A stretch of 64,000 nucleotides of DNA from Gracilaria domingensis (lineage: Eukaryota > Rhodophyta > Florideophyceae > Gracilariales > Gracilariaceae), in the NCBI GenBank assembly GCA_022539475.1, contig VCMS01000251.1, positions 35,445 to 99,444 on the forward strand. Reading direction: 5' to 3'. This document shows, in pieces, positions 1 to 11,810 of this stretch (position 1 is the first letter of the stretch; each line of letters starts with the position of its first letter). Made by a program: the position numbers and the translations under genes. Below the pieces are notes generated by a model. The model did no database searches. It was not told the origin of the DNA and was given only the letters and a program-made list of their open reading frames with translations.

Positions 1-332
1 GCTGGCCGGTTGATTGCCTCTGGAACCCGGTTTGGTCTCGCAAAAAGCTAGATTCGTTAGTTATACATGCGCTGTGTGCTTAGTTGCAGAACGGCAGCAC
101 GCGGAACAAGCGCAATCAGTATGAGATCGCCGCCGTTAAGATTGGAAAAAGTAGAATCCTTTTCAGCAGTACAAGGGGCCTTGGCCGCCGGCTAGTGGGC
201 TTCGCAAACTTCTATTAGGCTGACCGCGTTTGTCCGTCTACCCATAGATAGTTGTGGGCGGGAGCGGCAGCCGTCCCCAAGCCCGTCTGTCCATAGACGG
301 TTCTAGGACAGTGCCGGGCAAGGCCAGAAAAG
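1..332. other. no gene seen
   Basis: No supported coding frame. The stretch contains the word TCTGTCCATAGACGG and a close variant around 230-300, an imperfect short direct repeat of unknown meaning. Confidence 0.4.
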
Positions 333-746
333 ATGAGTCAACTAGTTACGCTGCGTCCTGCTGTTCGTAGGCACTTTAGCGGGCACGGAGAAGCACACCG
401 TGAGCGGCATCAGAGACCAGATGATCACCTGGCGTCCATCGAAGCTCGTGTTCTATGGAATAATGCCCGCTACATGCCGAAAAAACGATCGATATGCGGG
501 AGAGGTAAATTGCAAATCGAGGAATCTTGGCTTACTGGAATTGTGAGGAAAAGGTTACGAAGAGCGGCAAAAGAACAAAAGGTGCGCTATAAACCTCATC
601 CATATCTTGAAGATCATGAAACCGCTTGGCACATTGCTGTAATCGTGAACATAGTGCGGGCGGATAATTGTGCGCGCCTGCGGTTTAGACTAAAGCACGC
701 TAGCGGTGAGAGCAGACTTATTCGGCTTGAGAAGTTGTCTCGATAG
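333..746 (+). CDS. hypothetical basic protein
   Basis: An ATG-initiated 137-residue frame ending in TAG, rich in Arg and Lys. I do not recognise it. The C-terminal half alternates hydrophobic and charged residues, as a small folded domain might. It lies directly upstream of a tyrosine recombinase on the same strand and could belong to the same element, but nothing proves that. Composition alone does not exclude a chance ORF. Confidence 0.3.
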   Translation: MSQLVTLRPAVRRHFSGHGEAHRERHQRPDDHLASIEARVLWNNARYMPKKRSICGRGKLQIEESWLTGIVRKRLRRAAKEQKVRYKPHPYLEDHETAWHIAVIVNIVRADNCARLRFRLKHASGESRLIRLEKLSR

Positions 747-993
747 GGAGGCCCCGTCATCGCGAAGTGGTGCAAGTCTTGTCCTGGGCGCGTGCTTGGC
801 TCCCATGTAGGCCGCTACATGACTCAAGAATCTCGTCCTCTTCTAAAACTTTTTGACAAGGAAAGCTGCGGTCTCCAAGAGCTTCTGTACCGCACGTTCT
901 TTAATAAAAGTTACCTTCGTTCTTCGTTTGTTCATGTGTTCATGCAAATCGGTTTTATTCTGTCTGCAGAACGCTCACAAGTATACGTGGTGA

Positions 994-2900
994 ATGATGG
1001 ACATCATCAACTTGGTGTCTGAAGATGACGACGACAATCGTTTTCAGAGTGATGCTGAACAAACTTCTGAGACTCCAAAGAACAACCGTGGTACACAAGA
1101 GTCGCAAAAACGCAGAACTACTGGGGGAATTTCGTCAACCCAAAGCGTGCGCGAGGATCAGGAAGATGAAATAATTCCCGCTTTCGCACTACCTACTTAT
1201 AACAAGAAGCGCGTTTGTCGAGCACGAGACTTGCCCGATCTGTTTACAGCTTCCGATACGGATTCTGAGAGAGTTTTTCGCAAAAAGCGTCGCCGTTTAG
1301 TGCGTCGCAATTTATTGCCAGAACTTTCCGAACTGAAGGAAACCGACGAGTCTCTCCCCACCATTTCGCAAGATGGAGAAACTAATTCAGTTAATCTGGA
1401 CCGCGTTCTGGCTGCTCAAGAAGCAAGACTTTCAGACTCTTTCAAAAAGGCAATTCCCAACATATGTCGTCCTCGTAGGGCTTCCGTCAGCCGTTCTTCG
1501 AATATTGACTCTTTGGAAGACGGTAAGAAGCTTTGGGAGCTGATGGTCAGGGTCAAAGAGCAGCTGTTTTCAGATTACTTTACCAGCGAGGAAGCCCGTC
1601 TCGTTTTACCAAGCTGTCAGTCGGAACAAAATGGTGACAGAAATCATTACGATGGACTAGATGTCGATGAAAGGAACTGCATTGATATCAAGAAAGTTTA
1701 TGAAGATAAGTATCTCGTTAAGCGTGCCATTGCCGGTGCGAAAACGACGCAGCACAGTTTGGTTAAGACTATTGCCGGTCAAGTAATGAGGTGGGCAATA
1801 GTAGCCAAGGCGATGGAAAAGAACGATGGATGGAAAGCAGGAAGTTTGTTCTGGCTTTTGCAGAACTACAAGCTCATAAAGTGTCTTGTACGACACTTTT
1901 CCATAATCTATGCAAACAACACGACTGCATCAAAATGTGCCTCTCTTCGCGTTTCAATCGAGTATGCACTTCTAGACGCTAGTAATCAAGAGAATGAGAA
2001 GGAAATGAAGAAACTGATTCAATTCCTGAATCAGTTTAAGGCCAGTTCACGCACGGCAGCGCGAAAGGAAAAGTACGAGCAGCGATTAATTGACTTTCAT
2101 GAAGACCCTCGCTGTGTGGTTAAGGATGCCGAAGTGAAAAAAGGATACCGAACTGCAATTCATGTGCTACATGACGTAAGGACGTTCCATGGCAAGTGCC
2201 AGGAGAACATGGAGATCTTTCGCAAACTGTTGTACAATGGAAAGCGAAACATGGCGCAAAAGTGGAGTATAAACCTACTTGCTGCGATTATGCTTGAAGG
2301 AGGTGGTCAGCGTCCGGAGGCGTACGCCAATCTACGGGTCCCTACGGAGTTGGAACTGAGTCGTGTAACTAATTCCGAGTTTGGAAGCTATCTTGCTTTG
2401 CGCCCATGGTTTGAGAAGCGTCCCAGGGACTTTCTATTTCCGATCGTGATGTTACCAGCTAAGATGAAACCGATTATCAAATTGCATGTTGAAGTGGTGA
2501 CACCGATCATTCTAGCGCAGGCGGAAATTGTTGAAGAAGACGTGGATGCGGAAGACACGATTTATTATTGCACACTCAGGATGGCAATTATCTAACATCT
2601 CGTTTGATTACTAGGTCATTCCGCGCATTCATGTGCAATCAAGACAGGAAGTTCAGTACGATCAGTTCAACGAATTTAAGAAGCAGCTTTGCTACTGCAA
2701 TGGTGGATAAGTTCAAGAAGAAGAAGTTCGCCGAAGATTTGACTCAAGATGAGTTTTTGAGGCATCTTTCTCGTCGCATGAACACTTCTATTGAAATGCT
2801 GAAGGATTTGTACGTGATGAAATTACGCGAGGACTATGAGGAGGGGGTCAAAATAGCGATGAAGTACTTGTCGTTGACGGTTGGTGAAGGTGATGAGTAG
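994..2900 (+). CDS. Crypton-like tyrosine recombinase, frameshifted
   Basis: DNA strand-exchange enzyme of the tyrosine recombinase family, as carried by Crypton-type elements. The first 530 residues have an acidic, disordered N-terminus with a basic NLS-like stretch (KKRRRLVRR), then a helical core-binding region. The first catalytic Arg lies in GGQRPEAYANL. The frame must shift near 2560-2570 to continue into the box II region NLRSSFATAM (Asn replaces the usual His) and the likely nucleophilic Tyr in KDLYVM. The tail ends at TAG 2898-2900, with another TGA four codons on. No terminal inverted repeats were seen, as expected for Cryptons. The single shift could be an assembly error, so I treat it as one gene of about 640 residues. 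Confidence 0.7.
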
Positions 2901-3295
2901 TGTAGAATGGTTTAATGATATTTGTTTGATGTAGTACTGCTTGCAATGAGTAATAAAAGTCCTTGAGTAAGGGTTGCAGCTTCCCCAAAGACGGCAAAAC
3001 TGCGGAAGAGGATGGACGAACGATAAACATTCCCGCAATGGCAATCAGACCGGACAGGTATGATATCAATGCCTTCTCGCTCTCCTTCTACTTTTCAAGT
3101 TTAGAAAAGTGCGGTCGCACAGCTCTTTGTATTTCTGGCTCGCCGGTCGGGCTCTTGTTAGTTGTCCCTCTGTGCAAAACGGCATTTTCATCGAGAGGCT
3201 TCATCAAAAGTCGCATGTCCTTCATTTGTGTGTGCGGGGGAATCGAGAGAATGGAGGGTGTGACAGGTGGACCATATAACTGCAAAATGTGTGCT
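2901..3295. other. 3' region and spacer
   Basis: No separate gene supported. AATAAAAG near 2952 is a plausible polyadenylation signal for the recombinase gene. ORFs here are shadows of, or lie downstream of, the zinc-finger gene on the minus strand. Confidence 0.4.
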
Positions 3296-3841
3296 TTACT
3301 TGCTAGTCAGTAGCTGGTTTGGCAGTTGCTTGTATGCGCTCGTTTTGATATAACGTAGATTGAGATGGATTCTTCTGTAATGACGAATCATATCTCTTTG
3401 GCTGAAACTCTAAACCGAAGGAAAGAAGCAAAACAAGTGAGATAAAGTCAGAGAAAGCTCAAGGTTTACGTAGAAGAGATGAGAACGTACCTTGTTGCAG
3501 CCGGGGTGGTGGCAATACACTTGCTTTCCTTGATGGGTTACCCTCCGATGGCGATTGAGCTTGCCCTTGGTGCTGAATTTAGAGCCGCAGAGCTTGCAGA
3601 AGACCGTGGCTCGATTGGTTTTGACGCGCGGCGCACGCGTATTCCTCTGCGAGAGCCCTCTAATGATGGCTTCCATGGTGTGGCCGAAATTATCGGCGTC
3701 CATCAAATGATAGTAGCGGTTGGATGCCGAAGAGACGTTCTCGGCGGTGAGCTGCATCGTGATGAACGGGTAGTACGCGGTGCCAGGGACAGGCACATGA
3801 TCGGAGGGCGCAAAATGCGCGTGGTTTGGGTGGTGGCTCAT
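3296..3841 (-). CDS. C2H2 zinc-finger protein with an 81-nt intron
   Basis: Two exons, complement(3296..3409, 3491..3841), giving about 154 residues. Exon 1 has one complete C2H2 finger (starting CKLCGSKF and ending HRRVTH) and then the first half of a second (CHHPGC). The frame meets a strong donor AAG|GTACGT at 3490. A pyrimidine-rich tract and TTTAG acceptor at 3410-3411 follow. Splicing brings in SFSQRDMIRHYRRIH, which completes the second finger with perfect C-x4-C-x12-H-x4-H spacing. The start ATG at 3841 is the first good Met before the conserved part. Likely a nuclear DNA-binding protein. The stop is TAA; the frame stays open for about 40 codons after it, to a TGA. Confidence 0.8.
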
Positions 3842-4759
3842 TGTGCGGAAGGCACAAAGCAGACGTAGCAGTCGCAGCAGCAGCAGCGGTTGCAGCAGCA
3901 GCGACGGCATAAGTGGTTCACAGGTGGGCGCGACGCGGCAAAAGGCGTAGAAAAAAGGTGAAGCGTGTGCGCGGCGGCGGCGCAGTAAAGGCGCCTCGAC
4001 CAATAAAGGCGTGCGAGTGCGGCGGCGTGCGCGCCGCGCACTTAAATGTAGGGCTGTACGCGCACGGTACACGTACCGTCGTAAATGTACAAAGTGCTTG
4101 TACAGGTACTCTGGTACGTATACCGTTGGCGTAAAGCGCTTCGTATGCCTCCTGTCGCACTTTCTGCCGCTGGGCAACGCAACGAAGTAAAGCGTGCTGA
4201 TCATATCCAGCTGAGAGGAAAATAGCACTGAGCTGGCTCCTTGCGTCGCGCAGCAGAGAGCGGACGCGCAGGCCGCGGTACCGCACGAGAAAAATCTCCA
4301 GCTGGCGCGCAAACGTCACCGGCCGACGGTCGCTGAGGTTCATGCGCAGCGCGGCGTCGAGCTCGAACGCGGGGAAGTCGCACGCCAGCACGAACATGGA
4401 GCGCACGGGCAGGTGGTGCAGCAGCTTTGCGCACAGCGCCTGGAACGCGGCGTGCGACGGCGACGGCAACGGCAGCGACAGCGACAGCCGCGGGGGCAGC
4501 GCGCCGTATTGCGGCCCGTGCTTGGCGCGGCGCAGCGGCGGAGCGCGTCGACGTCGGTGTCGTCGCACGCGGGCGCAGCGGTGGTTGTGGTGGCGACCAG
4601 ACGCCATGGCGCCTTGCGCCACGCCGCCGCGGCCGACAGCTGTAGCGCGGTGTCCGTCTGTCCTTTTTGGCGCGCTTGCGAGCGCGGGAAAGGCACCAAA
4701 AACATTTTTGAAACTGCAAATGGCAACGGCGTGCATCCACTACCGGCGGCACCGAGATA
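3842..4759. other. GC-rich spacer with CAG/GCA repeats
   Basis: Strongly GC-rich DNA with a CAGCAG-type run near 3864-3905 and short palindromic words such as GTACACGTAC near 4065. Long ORFs on both strands are compositional: they are Arg/Ala-rich with no domain. No supported gene. Confidence 0.5.
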
Positions 4760-5433
4760 ATGCTTCGTCTCTCCCATCGGCCGCATCATCAACATCATCA
4801 TCATCATCATGGCCGCCGCGCCGCCGCCGCCGCCGCCGCCCACGCGCCGTCGATCCCCTGTCTCTACGCGTCGCTGCCCGACGCCGCCAGCGCCGACCTG
4901 CAGGTCGTGGTGCATTTTGCGCTCGTGATCCGCGCCGTCATCCAGCTGCAGCCTGCCACGCTGCCGTACCCGCACATGGAGCTCTCCCTACTCTGCGCGC
5001 GAAGAATTCCGTACCGCCTGCTCACCTCGCACGTCGACAAGCTCTCCCATGGCGCCGCGCACCGCGTGCGCATGCGGCTGGAGCTGCTGTGTCCCGCGCA
5101 GCCGCCAGCGTGCTGCGCGAGCTCGTGGAGCAGTTGGTCGCCGACGGAAACGTTCGCCGCGAGTGTATGGCGCACAACCTGGTCGCCCCGTTTGTGCACG
5201 CGCGTGCGTCGCTGCACGACTCCACCCGCCGCACGTTTTTGTAGCTGACGGGCGCGGAGGAGCTCAGTGAGCGCTTTGTCGTGGGCCCACGCCGCGTGGT
5301 GGCCGCCGAGCGTGACTTCAAACAGCTTTTCAATGAGCTGTCCGCAACTCTGCAACGCGCCAATGTCGTCGCTGCCTCGTGGCTCTCGTGCAGGTTTGAG
5401 CACTCAGCAGAGCAGCCAACTTGGCTGCTCTGA
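4760..5433 (+). CDS. unknown helical protein with an in-frame TAG
   Basis: I do not recognise this protein. From ATG 4760 it begins with a His run and an Ala run (CAT and GCC repeats), then a helical segment containing VVVHFALVIRAVIQLQP. A one-base shift near 5095 leads to RELVEQLVADGNVRRE and further helices. TAG at 5242-5244 interrupts the frame, but the same frame continues with clearly protein-like sequence (LTGAEELSERFVVGPRRVV and more) to TGA at 5431-5433. Either the TAG is read through or is a sense codon, or the gene is damaged. About 220 residues in all. Confidence 0.45.
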
Positions 5434-5437
5434 AGAC

Positions 5438-5701
5438 ATGATGGCGAACGCCAACTTCACCAGAGCTTACACCATCCACCACAGTTGGGACCAACATCAT
5501 GAGGGAAGTGCATCTGACGCATCTGCTTCCACCGCCAGCGAGCGCGCCGACCGCTCGTTAACGTCTGAAAGCAACTGGCAACAAAATGAGCACAGCGACG
5601 ACAGCGAAGGAGAACCCAGTCAACAGCAACAAACCAGTGATGAAGAATGGCTGCAGGTGGAAGCGTTTCGTCGCCGGAAAGTCAACGCGCCTCGCTCTTA
5701 G
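5438..5701 (+). CDS. hypothetical acidic Gln/Ser-rich protein
   Basis: An 87-residue frame from ATG 5438, only four bases after the previous TGA. It is rich in Ser, Asp, Glu and Gln with a QQQQ run, so probably disordered, and ends in a basic RRRK patch. No recognisable domain. It may be a C-terminal part of the preceding gene in a different frame. Confidence 0.3.
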   Translation: MMANANFTRAYTIHHSWDQHHEGSASDASASTASERADRSLTSESNWQQNEHSDDSEGEPSQQQQTSDEEWLQVEAFRRRKVNAPRS

Positions 5702-6577
5702 TGGCTGACACCACGTGAAGGCACAAACTATTTCGGCTCGCACGCTGCGTGCACAAAGACGTCTTAGTGCGCGAAATCAAATGTCGTCCTTATTCCACAA
5801 ATCTACCAAATCTGACCGCCAGAAAAGGATGGAGAGGCGCGCTCGTAGCGCGCTACAACCAAAGTGAACGCCCTTCATGGCCCCAAGTTATTTTTTTCTT
5901 TGTATGTTCGGCTCGAGCTCGCATGCGAGTGCCGTGTGTGCTCCAACGCATTCTTTTGTGAGCCATCGCCAAATATTATGAAGATGCCGCCCTGCCTGTG
6001 ATAAAAAGATCAAAATTGATCATCGTATCTGTCTCACGTTACTACTGGTCTTTACGTTGCTCAATCGCTATGAGAGCCACGCCGAGAAGACTCACTCGGA
6101 GTGTAGATTGATTTATTACCCACAGTTGAATCCCGCGCAACTTAAAGCTGGCCTCTATGCACCATTGTGTTAATCTACTAAACGTTGTCACGACGGTGAG
6201 GTCAATGTTTACTTGTAGGCCAGACACAATGAAACGAAGGAGTTGTGGTGGCAATAAACTGATAATCTGCCGCTCGGTTCTCTGCGCGAAGCAGGTAAGG
6301 CACATCCCGACTGCCATCACTTCTTGTCCAATCTTGAACATTGTGCCTGAAACGAGTGCAGAAGCGCCAGAAGGTTCTCTTTGTCAACTTCGAATGCAGC
6401 ACAGAAAAAGAAGTGAATTCCTCAATATATTTCTGAAGAGCAAGTTTGAAGTAGGGTATAATCACCATGTAGATATATCCATCCGCGATGTAGTTAGTAC
6501 TCGTCACGTACATTCGTCTTTGCTTTTTTGTTTGCACGACCTGTTCCATCGTTTCCTGTCAATTCGCCCTCGTCACC
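5702..6577. other. intergenic, no gene supported
   Basis: AT-richer DNA with a run of T near 5890. ORFs are short, overlap on both strands and lack domains. It probably holds the promoter of the gene starting at 6578. Confidence 0.4.
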
Positions 6578-7809
6578 ATGGCTACCGCCAGGTATTTCTC
6601 CACCAAGTCCATCAAGCTTCTTGCGGACGACATCAATTCAAATTTCGCAGAGACGACCGTTGACAATTTTCTCAACACCCTCGCGAAGATCGACTCTCAA
6701 ATTCATGAAGAATTCAGTGTCTTGAAGAACGATCTTTCCGTCGCTCATATTCAACTAGAGCAGGCGAATACTGGATGCAAAGCTTTGCAGATTGATAATG
6801 AAGCGTAGACCAAAGAAATCGCAAATTCTCAGCAAAACGTGCGACTATCACGGCTACCAACGCCGTGCCAGCGCCTTCTACCCCACTACCCGCTTCTACT
6901 GCCGCTGTCAATTGTACTTGCTCCACTGTCAATGGTGAACATCAACCGTCTTGTGCATTCATGCACGCTATCTTGGCAACTTCTAACCCGCAACGATTGG
7001 TACAACTGTTGTTGGCGAGGGAGAGGGCTTATCGTAATCCGCATGCACTCGTTCAACGTCTCAAGCTAGACAACACCGAATTGCGAAGCTCCTACGACAA
7101 TCTATGGTCACGCCATCCAAACCTTCATCAGAAGGACAGCCAAGGCGATAACAACATTGAACACTTGTCAGTATGCCTTCAAAACGCCGGTCGCCAAGCT
7201 TTTGATGTGGCGACACATGTTGAAAAACGGCTTCAAATCACAGCACAGAACATCAACAACTTCCGTCAATCTGTCAAACTCCGTTCGAAAGTCTCTCAGG
7301 ATGCCAAGCAACCTATCATAGATGAATACGAACAAGACTCTGACAATGAAACGGAACTTAACGTCACGGCGTGTGCAACGGCTGCAGATGAACTCATCGT
7401 AACTCCGGCGGCACAGAAAGTAGCCTATGACCGTCTGAAGAGTACCGTCATGGAATTGACCAAGCATTTGGAACAAGGAGTTGAAAAGAGACAGCAGGAA
7501 ACAGACGAGGTCAATAAGAAGCTCGATGACGCTGAAAACAAACTGAAGACGGCTCAGAATGATATCAAGCGCAAGGACTGTGAAGTCAGTGATTTGAAGA
7601 AGCAACTAACAAAGGTACTCGCAGAATATGAGGCCATATCTGTCGCTCACTCCTACTCGAACGCTGAGTTATCAAGGATCAGGGCCACCAATCGAAAAAA
7701 GACAAAGGAGCGTCAATTGCTGGACAGAAACGATCGTCATGATCGACCTCACGCACTTATGAACGCGTCAGAGAATCGCAATCATCTTCGCAAGATCCAT
7801 TTTAGATGA
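6578..7809 (+). CDS. coiled-coil, gag-like protein with in-frame TAG and a frameshift
   Basis: From ATG 6578 (MATARYFSTKSIKLL) a helical N-terminus runs to a TAG at 6806-6808, in the context NEA-TAG-TKEIANSQQN, where Gln would fit a coiled coil. A one-base shift near 6845 leads to a Pro/Thr linker and then a long, charged, helical C-terminus that is strongly coiled-coil (Glu/Lys/Gln heptads around residues 270-350 of the joined product). It ends in TGA at 7807-7809. There is no zinc knuckle, so gag is only one option; a cytoskeletal or kinetochore-type coiled-coil protein is another. Confidence 0.45.
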
Positions 7810-7893
7810 CCTTGAAAAGTTATTTTATGGGTTCTTTTTGTCGTTTTGTTAATACCACCAGGCACAAGAAGAGCGCTGCATGGCTTCTCAGCC

Positions 7894-10800
7894 TCACTTT
7901 CTGAGTAAACGTTTCTTTTGTTTGAAAGTTTCTTTTCTCTTGTTTGAACTTTGTGCAATGGCGATTGGGCCCCCGTTGTTAATATTTTCCTCTCCGTAAC
8001 TGTGTACATCTTCATCCCTTGTGTCAAAAGTACAATACATCGGATCGACTCCGTTCTTAGTGCTGCCCTCAGCGACAATCCGTGCGCTGTGTGCAATTCT
8101 CCACGGCTGATACGGAGAAAGACCCTGCTCAGATTCTGTGATGAAGTAAGAATCTTGTGGTTGCAGTGCAATTTTCTTTTCTTCCGCCGTCAGATCTTCG
8201 TCAGCGAAAATAACTTGATATGAATCTTTCAACCACTCTCGGCACTGATCGCGAAACGCCACATTGTAGCCATCAGAGTTGCTTCTGATACTTACGTACA
8301 AAACACACGGACCAGTTCCTATTCCACCTCTTGCTTCCGGCGCAAGCACAGCCACTGCAACATAGTCTCCTCGAGAAGAATCAGCTACCAACAAACAAAC
8401 CTGAGAATACGTCCGCATGCGTCCGATTTGCCTAAGGCATTTGCTTCTCCTTTCTGAAGTGTTAACGAATCCGTCCACAGATTGATCCTTATCGATATGA
8501 ACTTGAAAGGAGATCGAAAACCTCATCAGATCCCATCTCCTCCGAAACACATCGACACCTGCATTGTTTGCTGGCCTTCTCAGTAAACGAACATCTGAAC
8601 TTGGGACGTAGTATGGCACGCATGGCTGTTCCGCAGCATGAGCCATGCCCGCTTCCGCTGGCCCTTCGTGACTTGTAAGTATCGAGATAAACACTTCTCC
8701 TGCAAATCCCTGATCCTTTCTTACCGCCAGGATCAGACGTTGCGTCACAGACGCCCCCGGATCTAGAGTACCAAGCGTGTAGACCGTTGGTGCATCTGGC
8801 AGCGAGATCAACGCACCAGCAGCCGAAAAGATAAGGCTGGTAGAACCCGACCTCATCTTTGTGCGATTCAGCACTTCAACCCTTATGAGAGCTGTCCCCT
8901 TCACTGTGTCCATGGAGTGCGAGGCCAAAACACTGAAGTGGTCTGAAGAGCCATTTAGCGTTTGATGATCTCCCTCAACTGGAAGACCCTTCCCAATTGT
9001 AGAGTTTCTCAGTGACGTCTGGTTGAACGCTTTCATCTTTTTCAGAGCAAGACTCGAAACATTTAGAACAGACTCTTCGGTGTTAAGAATGGTCGACCCT
9101 CTTGAATAGTCATACAATCTTAAAGAAGCAAAAACGCAACTTTCAGTAATGTCTTCCATCCAGGCTATGGGATCACTTCGAACTTGGGAAGCATTCGATC
9201 TCAAACGCCGTCGCGCAATGTTCGTAAGGTCTCGCACTGAGACAGGCTTCGGAAAATAGTCGTCCATGTACATCTCCAGGGAAGACACTGTATTTCGAAT
9301 TGCTTCCAAGACAATGAAGTCAGAGCTTTCAGCTTCGTCCATGATGCCCATGTATTTCCGGAGCACAACAATAGCCTTCTCCGCAAGTGGCGGGTTGTGA
9401 GCTACAAGAGCAAACAGAGAAGAAAGAGCAGCATAAACATAGTCTGTCGTGAGCGTAGAACCTTCCGATGCGGCAGTAGCCAGCGCTATACTTCCGAATA
9501 TGGAATTCTCTATCGCTGTTACAACAGTTCCTACCGTTTGAAGAACGGCTTTCGTTCTCTTCGATACTGCAGTAACCATGCTGACATATCCGCCTTCAAC
9601 AACACGCTGAGCCGGAGTTTTGTAACCTTGCTTTGCGTCGCTCCATAGCGCCCCGGTTTGCAATTCTTTCAGGTGTATCTCATTGTCCTCAGAATCTCTT
9701 GAACATGATTCCAGATAGCTTTCAACATATGCTCGGCGTTAGCTTCGGCTTTCATGCCGCTCGTAAGCCAGTACCTAGTGAGACACACGAGAAGTGACGC
9801 TCGAATTCCAATGTCTTGTTGGTCAAGGGTCGCCCTCACCATCAGCTCTTGCAACCGCTCATACTCCTCCATGCCGACCCCTTGGGACCGCATCAAGAAC
9901 GATGAATACTGCCCAAGGGCGTCAAACAACTTGAGATAGAGTTCCTTCGCAAACGCGGAAGCAGACGAATATGGCCAGTTTAGGCAACGAATGGTCTTGG
10001 TCATCAACTGCGATAGCATTACGGCCCATTTTTTTCAACGTGAGACGCAGAGCAGGATCCGGACACTTGCAAATCTTCCGAGAAGCATCAAGCAGACTCT
10101 GTGACATGCAACACATGAGCTCCGACGCCACAGAGGAATCACCTGAATCGACGACCCCACGCCATGAGTCAGATGTTAGCAGAGCTTTCATTGTAACTCC
10201 GACTCCCGCATCCCTACCGCTCAAGTCATATTCTACAATTGCCGACGATATCACGCTGAATGCCTCCAATCTGACGCTTTTGGTAGGACATTTTGCGGCA
10301 AAGGGTAGCAAACCAACACTTATAGCTGAAATGAACTTGCTGTTCACATAATCGTTCTTACTCAACGTAGCAAGAGCGTTTGATCCATTACGCATCAAAC
10401 CGGCCATCACAACGAGCGGAAGCTTGGCATCATTTTCAATCAAGATACGGGTGATTCGACGTGTGGCCTTGATTCCCCATGAAGCTACTACTTCTGTTGT
10501 TGGGTTCTCCTTGGCATAGCTGCATATGACCAGAAGTGACGTACATGCACAGGAAGAAAGTTCTGCACTAACATCGTCACAAAGGGGAACAATGACATGA
10601 TCCGCAAAATAGATGCCTCATTTAGAAGCCACCTGATGTGACTGAGCAACGCTTTGATTTTCATCATTTGACAGAGATGTTTTCGGGTCCAATACATAAC
10701 TGACGAGACGAGACAGCCCTCTCAATACTTCTTTCGCGAGACGAACGTTAGCAGTAGCGCAATCATCCGCCGACTTTTTTAAATGGTTCGTAAGAAAGGC

Positions 10801-11525
10801 GACAAATCGATCTCCAATCTTCTCACGACTAGGAACAAAACGTCCCAAACAGTGGTGGCAGTGGCCCTTCTAGTAGCGTTGAGTAAGGAGGGAGCATCAG
10901 TCCAGGCCTCTAACGCATATCGTGTGAGACATTTCAAAGCATTTGTAGCAACGTGATCGGACGGGTCAAACAAAGCTTGCAAAAGCGCAAATAGCAAACT
11001 TTCAATGGCGTTTCGAACGACGGCTAGTTGCTGCTGATCCAATTGCTCCAATCTGACAGCCTCCATTGAAGGAGCAGTAAGCGGGCGATGTCTGAGTACA
11101 AAGGCGGCTGTTGCTTCCACAGCGGCGTTACGAATGGACGGAGAAGAGTCGTTGGAAAGAGACTCTATCAAAGAAGAAGTAGCATAAAGACAGAGATGTT
11201 GCAATGCAGCATGAGGTAAAGAAGGAATCTTAAGTAGCACTACGTGACAAACCATGGTACCATGTCTGTTTAAATTCTCTGCAATGACAGATAAAGTATC
11301 GACCCAGAACGCATGGGAAAAAGACGTAATCAAGAGATCCAAGGACAAAAAGAGAATCTGCGGGGTGGTTCCACTCGAAGACAGCAAGCAATGGCGGACA
11401 ATTCTTTCAGCGCTCTGCGAAATGTCATGGCCTTTCGCGGCGCGTTGGAGCAGCTTATGAAGCGTCAACTCCTGCAGCTCCTTCCTCGACAGACTGAGAC
11501 TGATTTCATCCACGAAATCGGACAT
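7894..11525 (-). CDS. TPLATE: TPLATE-like subunit of the TSET/TPLATE endocytic coat complex
   Basis: Plasma-membrane endocytic coat subunit of the adaptin-like TSET complex. The start at 11525 gives MSDFVDEISL, followed by a HEAT-like solenoid whose opening (LLQRAAKGHDIS) matches plant TPLATE (QQSAAGRDIS region). Adaptin-like helices follow, then an appendage-like region (VEVLNRT, SAAGALISLPD) and the C-terminal segment typical of TPLATE (RDQCREWLKDSYQVI). It totals about 1,205 codons, against 1,176 residues in Arabidopsis as I recall. The frame shifts by one base near 10845 (GGG), 10030 (seven A) and 9690, and an in-frame TGA lies at 10618-10620. Homology continues across each break, so these look like indels, not introns. 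It ends at TGA 7894-7896. Identification is from memory of the family. Confidence 0.72.
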
Positions 11526-11810
11526 TGCCGCACCACTTGAAGGAAGAAGAGGAGTCGAACGGCGCGTCGGCGTGCACGGGCTGCGCGTCCGAGGCTCCCA
11601 TCTCCGCGCGCATGGTGGGCGACCTCGCGCGCTCGCGGCGGCGGCGCGCGCGGCGCGACACGCAGCAAAGAAGCACGGCGCCAGCAACGTCTATGGCAAC
11701 GCGAGGCGCAGCCGCACGCAGCAAGCAGAGCATACGCGGCGCGTCTTTGGCGCGTCCGCGCGCAGAAGCGCCGATCGTTGGCACGACGCCATTTGTCGCG
11801 CCAGAACTGC

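Noticed and set aside
3918-4975. Several long ORFs on both strands in the GC-rich spacer
   Set aside because: Arg/Ala/His-rich composition, mutually overlapping in up to four frames, and no domain or start context. They follow from high GC.
6157-6663. 168-residue plus-strand ORF before the coiled-coil gene
   Set aside because: Composition is unlike a folded protein, it overlaps the start of the supported gene in another frame, and a minus-strand ORF of similar quality covers the same DNA.
9397-10351. Plus-strand ORFs antisense to TPLATE
   Set aside because: Shadows of a conserved minus-strand gene.
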